Positions 61,065 through 64,000 of a DNA stretch of 64,000 nucleotides are shown piece by piece. A program made the translations under genes and the position numbers. The notes under the pieces are model-generated. The model did not search any database. It was not told the origin of the DNA and worked only from the letters and a program-made list of their open reading frames with translations. The stretch's first letter is position 1, and every line of letters begins with the position of its first letter. Origin of the DNA: Candidatus Thalassarchaeaceae archaeon (GTDB taxonomy: Archaea; Thermoplasmatota; Poseidoniia; Poseidoniales; Thalassarchaeaceae); the NCBI GenBank assembly GCA_029940695.1, contig JAPYUP010000002.1, positions 1 to 64,000 of the forward strand, read 5' to 3'.

Positions 61065-62357
61065 ATGCGCACCGAGCCGCCCGGGGGGCACGAAGCAACC
61101 GCAGAACGGAGAGCCGCACGAAAAGCAGTAGAATTGGCGGAGCCGATTCACATCCTAGGCGCTGGTCTGTCAGGGTTGGCTGCGGCAGCCACGCTCGCTA
61201 GCGCTGGGAGGAATGTCCACGTTCACGATATCCGCGAGGACAGTGGAGCGCGGTTCGATGGTGACTTCCAGGGCATCGAGAACTGGACCAGTGACGCTGA
61301 CTTCTTCGACGAGATGCGTGACTGGGGGCTTGATCCTAGCGAATTCAAGTCGGATGCGTTCGACGTCATCGACCTAGTCCACCCCGACGATGTGATCACC
61401 CAGCCTAGCACAGACAGCGTCGCCTTCAGAGTCGTACAGAGGGGTACCGAAGGGCACACCATCGACCAAGGGCTCAAGCGCATGGCCATCGAGGCAGGCG
61501 CTGAGATTCACTACGGCACGCGGAGGGAGCCCGGGGACTGTCACATTGTCGCCGCAGGGCCGAGGGAGTCCAGCGCAGTGGCCTTCGGCGAGATCTTTCA
61601 CACCGACCACCCCAACCACGTAACCTTCCAACTGAACGACAAGCTGGCACCTGGTGCCTACTCCTATCTCATCATAATCGATGGCATAGGCCTGATCTGC
61701 ACTTGCTTGTGGCGCCAGCAGCGCAAGAGCACTCGCCACCTCAACGAGACAATCGCTTGGTACGAGCAGCACTATGACCTGAACAGGAGGCCAATCAAGC
61801 GAGTGGGTGGTAAGGGAGACTTCGGTCTACCGACGCGGTACGTCCACGAGGGGCGCTACTACGTCGGGGAAGCCGGTGGGCTACAGGACTTCATGTGGGG
61901 TTTCGGTATGCGCTATGCCATCACCAGCGGCGTGCTCGCGGCGAAGGCCGTGCTGGGGGAATGCGACTACGAAACAGAGGTACGACGGCGCCTAGTTCCA
62001 CTGGTTAGGGCAAGTGCAATCAATCGCTTCCTGATGAACAGAGTCGGAAATCGCGGCTTCAAGATGGTCGCGAGATACTGGATGTGGAACCAGAGTCGCA
62101 AGGGCGACGGACTTGCATTCATGCGCTGGCTCTACAAACCCGGCTTGGGGCGGAGAACAATCTGGCCGATGGTTAGGCTCGGAATGCTACGTCGCAAGCA
62201 GCTGACCGACGGTAGGACAGTGCACCGCATGCCGTTCAGGAAGGCCCTCAAGAGAGACATTTGGGAGCCGGGTGCAAGGGCGATGGAGATAGGAGAGGAG
62301 TGGCGGTCGGTCCAACGAGGCGAGAGGATGAAGCCACGTGGGGAATCTGACTCCTGA
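61065..62357 (+). CDS. FAD-dependent oxidoreductase of the geranylgeranyl reductase type
   Basis: 430 residues from ATG 61065. 'PIHILGAGLSGLAAAATLASAG' is the FAD loop, 'YYVGEAGGLQDFMWGFGMRYAITSGVLAAKAV' corresponds to the second FAD motif and following helix found in geranylgeranyl reductases. Substrate unknown; probably an isoprenoid or lipid. The C-terminal ~80 residues are basic and amphipathic ('RLGMLRRKQLTDGRTVHRM'), perhaps a membrane-binding surface. Independent from the 17.7 kb paralogue. Confidence 0.75.
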   Translation: MRTEPPGGHEATAERRAARKAVELAEPIHILGAGLSGLAAAATLASAGRNVHVHDIREDSGARFDGDFQGIENWTSDADFFDEMRDWGLDPSEFKSDAFDVIDLVHPDDVITQPSTDSVAFRVVQRGTEGHTIDQGLKRMAIEAGAEIHYGTRREPGDCHIVAAGPRESSAVAFGEIFHTDHPNHVTFQLNDKLAPGAYSYLIIIDGIGLICTCLWRQQRKSTRHLNETIAWYEQHYDLNRRPIKRVGGKGDFGLPTRYVHEGRYYVGEAGGLQDFMWGFGMRYAITSGVLAAKAVLGECDYETEVRRRLVPLVRASAINRFLMNRVGNRGFKMVARYWMWNQSRKGDGLAFMRWLYKPGLGRRTIWPMVRLGMLRRKQLTDGRTVHRMPFRKALKRDIWEPGARAMEIGEEWRSVQRGERMKPRGESDS

Positions 62358-62385
62358 AGGTGCATCGAGGCTCCGTTTGGTTGAT

Positions 62386-63267
62386 ATGGCGTCCCTCGGT
62401 GGAATCTCCATGACATCGTGGCCTGAGCTGGAGCCGATGCAGAACAATCTGGTGAACTACGGGGTCACCGACAACGGCATCGCCGTCATCGAGCTGTCCT
62501 CTGACTCGTCCGGAGAGCCCTGGACAGAGGGCAAGACCTCGGTCAACACCTACACCCATGCCATGATGCGTGACATCGACGAGGCCGTGCTGCGCGCCCG
62601 CTTCGACGATGACGTCGCTGTGATCATCCTCACCGGGCACGGCGAGAAGTTCTTCTCAGCAGGAGCGAGCATCAGCATGCTCGACTCAGTGAGTCCCGGC
62701 TTCAAGTACTTCTTCTGTCTTCACGCCAACGAGACTCTCAGCAGGCTCGAGCAGACCCCCAAGCTGGTCATAGCCGCCCTGAACGGCCACGCAGTCGGCG
62801 GAGGGCTCGAGATCGCGATGTCCGCCGATATCCGCGTCGCCCGCAAGGACTCGGGGCAAGTCGGCCTGCCAGAGGTGTCCCTAGGCGTGCTCGCCGGGAC
62901 CGGTGGCACCGCTAGGCTCTCTCGCCTCGTCGGCAAGGCGAAGGCGATGGAGATTATGGTGACTGGCAGGAAGTTCTCGTACGAGGAGGCCAAGGACATT
63001 TCCCTGGTCCACGACATCTGGGATGGCAGCCTCGAAGAATTCCAACAGGACGTCATTGACTATGCCGGCCAGTTCACCCTTCCAATGGCAGCCAGCAAGG
63101 CGATTGGGAACATCAAGCGCAGCGTCCAGAGTGGAATGGAGATCCCGCTCGAGTACCACCTCGCATTGGAGCGCGAGCTGCAGTCGGACCTGTTCCAGAG
63201 CTCGGATGCCAAGGAAGGCATAGCCGCCTACGTCGAGAAGAAGACGCCGCGCTTCAAGGGCAAGTGA
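62386..63267 (+). CDS. Enoyl-CoA hydratase/isomerase family protein
   Basis: 293 residues from ATG 62386 (ATG 62410 possible). Crotonase fold: 'VAVIILTGHGEKFFSAGASISML' (oxyanion-hole loop 1), 'AALNGHAVGGGLEIAMSADIRVA' (loop 2), 'VGLPEVSLGVLAGTGGTARLSRLVG' with the catalytic Glu. Role in beta-oxidation or related CoA chemistry; exact reaction not resolved. Long N-terminal segment before the core ('MQNNLVNYGVTDNGIAVIELSSDS') is usual. Confidence 0.9.
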   Translation: MASLGGISMTSWPELEPMQNNLVNYGVTDNGIAVIELSSDSSGEPWTEGKTSVNTYTHAMMRDIDEAVLRARFDDDVAVIILTGHGEKFFSAGASISMLDSVSPGFKYFFCLHANETLSRLEQTPKLVIAALNGHAVGGGLEIAMSADIRVARKDSGQVGLPEVSLGVLAGTGGTARLSRLVGKAKAMEIMVTGRKFSYEEAKDISLVHDIWDGSLEEFQQDVIDYAGQFTLPMAASKAIGNIKRSVQSGMEIPLEYHLALERELQSDLFQSSDAKEGIAAYVEKKTPRFKGK

Positions 63268-63279
63268 GTCGCTGGTCCG

Positions 63280-63666
63280 CTACGGCTGAAACCTCATGAT
63301 TGTCTCAATCGGACAGTTGTCAACTACTGCGATGCCATAGTCATACATCTCCGAGACCCATCTCTCATCGTTCATTTCCGACTGGGACCAAATGATCTTG
63401 ATGTCGCCATACCACTGCATTCGCTGAGATATTCTGGATACCAAGTCCCAATGGTCTAAGTCACCTAGTAGAATGATGACATCCACTTGGGAGTCTATGT
63501 CTTCAATTGTCTCGTGGGCATTCAAGTCGATATTTTCTAAGCGAGTGGATTGCAGGCACACCATGTGAACCGCTCTACCAAGTTTCCTCAGAGCCCCAGT
63601 CAGCTTGTGGATATCCTGATTGAAATCTTGTTTTGTTCCGATAATTGCCCAGTTTTCCTGCTCCAT
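63280..63666 (-). CDS. CoA-binding domain protein (YccU-like)
   Basis: 128 residues from ATG 63666. 'NWAIIGTKQDFNQDIHKLTGALRKLGRAVHMVCLQS' is the Rossmann-like start of CoA_binding family proteins, and 'IKIIWSQSEMNDERWVSEMYDYGIAVVDNCPIETIMRF' matches the end (usual 'VWMQxGxxxxxxxxxAxxxGxxVVxDxCxxxE'). Function unknown, no catalytic residues. ORF start 63726 is probably too long. Separated from the enoyl-CoA hydratase by 12 bases, convergent. Confidence 0.7.
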   Translation of the reverse strand: MEQENWAIIGTKQDFNQDIHKLTGALRKLGRAVHMVCLQSTRLENIDLNAHETIEDIDSQVDVIILLGDLDHWDLVSRISQRMQWYGDIKIIWSQSEMNDERWVSEMYDYGIAVVDNCPIETIMRFQP

Positions 63667-63874
63667 CGCCCACTCCGCTGCTGCCCGCCCCCCAGTCAAC
63701 CTGAGCGTGTGCAAGTCGATGCCCACATCCCTAGAAGTGAAGCCGTGCCCCTAAGTCCTCGCCCGAACATAGTCGAACAAATATTGGTGTGAATCATCAC
63801 ACCTTCCATGTTCGGCGAACTAATTATTCGATGAAACCCCTCCGACCTACTGGCGAGAAAGTCGGGGTTTGGGC

Positions 63875-64000
63875 ATGAATACGAGGAAGGGTTTGCGTGG
63901 CAGAAGGATTCCCAATACTGATGGAAGTGAGATCGCTAGGGGCATTTCCCTGTCGATCAAGAGACTGATGGATCGCCGTATCATCCTTGTCGACGAATCG
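63875..64000 (+). CDS. Truncated gene at window edge, possible ClpP-like start
   Basis: 42 residues from ATG 63875 with no stop before the edge. 'ISLSIKRLMDRRIILVDES' loosely resembles the 'xxLLxxRIIFLxxxI' strand of ClpP/SppA-type peptidases. This is too short to assign; the call is only a hint. Confidence 0.25.
   Translation, partial: MNTRKGLRGRRIPNTDGSEIARGISLSIKRLMDRRIILVDES

Noticed and set aside
1-64000. CRISPR arrays, insertion sequences, prophage or integrases
   Set aside because: No repeated spacer pattern, transposase, terminal repeats or integrase gene were seen.

Overview
The window is archaeal chromosomal DNA. It carries Orc1/Cdc6, PCNA, RPA, TFS, pelota, fibrillarin/Nop5, GatD, an A-type ATP synthase and isoprenoid-lipid enzymes. 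The gene mix also has bacterial-looking metabolic enzymes (GlpX-type FBPase, glycolytic class I aldolase, MutM, RNase PH, acyl-CoA carboxylase), very long secreted proteins with LTD and RCC1-like parts, GC-rich coding DNA, and many start/stop overlaps of 4 bp (ATGA). This mix fits a marine Thermoplasmatota archaeon, most likely Marine Group II (Poseidoniales). That assignment is inference from gene content, not from a marker phylogeny. I saw no rRNA, CRISPR array, insertion sequence or prophage. Two tRNA genes are present: Phe(GAA) and Gly(TCC).

Layout. 0-3 kb: truncated giant secreted protein. 3-10 kb: gatD, carboxyltransferase, aroE, pelota, a degenerate sugar-kinase-like gene, an endonuclease IV-like gene, tRNA-Phe. 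10-16.6 kb: rph-mogA facing away from an RPA operon, then a SAP-domain protein and a divergent HemC-like protein. 16.6-19.5 kb: prenyl diphosphate synthase and geranylgeranyl reductase with a convergent methyltransferase. 19.6-28.5 kb: complete A-type ATP synthase operon in the order H-I-K-E-C-F-A-B-D. 28.6-33.6 kb: an apparently inactive S2P-like membrane protein, panE-like gene, aquaporin and mutM. 33.6-38.2 kb: fibrillarin/nop5, tfs, pcn, glycosyltransferase. 38.2-45 kb: ABC exporter, tRNA-Gly, and a coupled three-gene cluster with a TBP-like protein and a TatD-like hydrolase, then a thioesterase and a large unknown. 45-49.5 kb: PfkB kinase, biotin carboxylase, CysJ-like reductase, MBL hydrolase. 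49.5-56.3 kb: probable replication-origin neighbourhood, with two AT-rich islands, cdc6, a CoaD/dephospho-CoA kinase fusion, a structured RNA candidate and an 869-residue winged-helix protein of unknown function. 56.3-64 kb: fba, glpX, moaC, ferredoxin, two flavoproteins, moaE, enoyl-CoA hydratase, CoA-binding protein and a truncated gene at the edge.

Together the genes cover energy conservation (ATP synthase), membrane lipid synthesis, gluconeogenesis (fba-glpX), carboxylation of acyl-CoA (carboxyltransferase and biotin carboxylase 40 kb apart, no biotin carrier seen), molybdenum cofactor synthesis (mogA, moaC, moaE scattered), CoA synthesis, and replication, transcription and RNA-processing functions. 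The points most worth a second look are the AT-rich island with an exact 12-base mini-ORB-like palindrome beside an uncharacterised large winged-helix protein, the structured RNA candidate at 52.8-53.1 kb, the S2P-like and HemC-like proteins that have lost their catalytic residues, the TBP-like protein, and the CoA-synthesis fusion.
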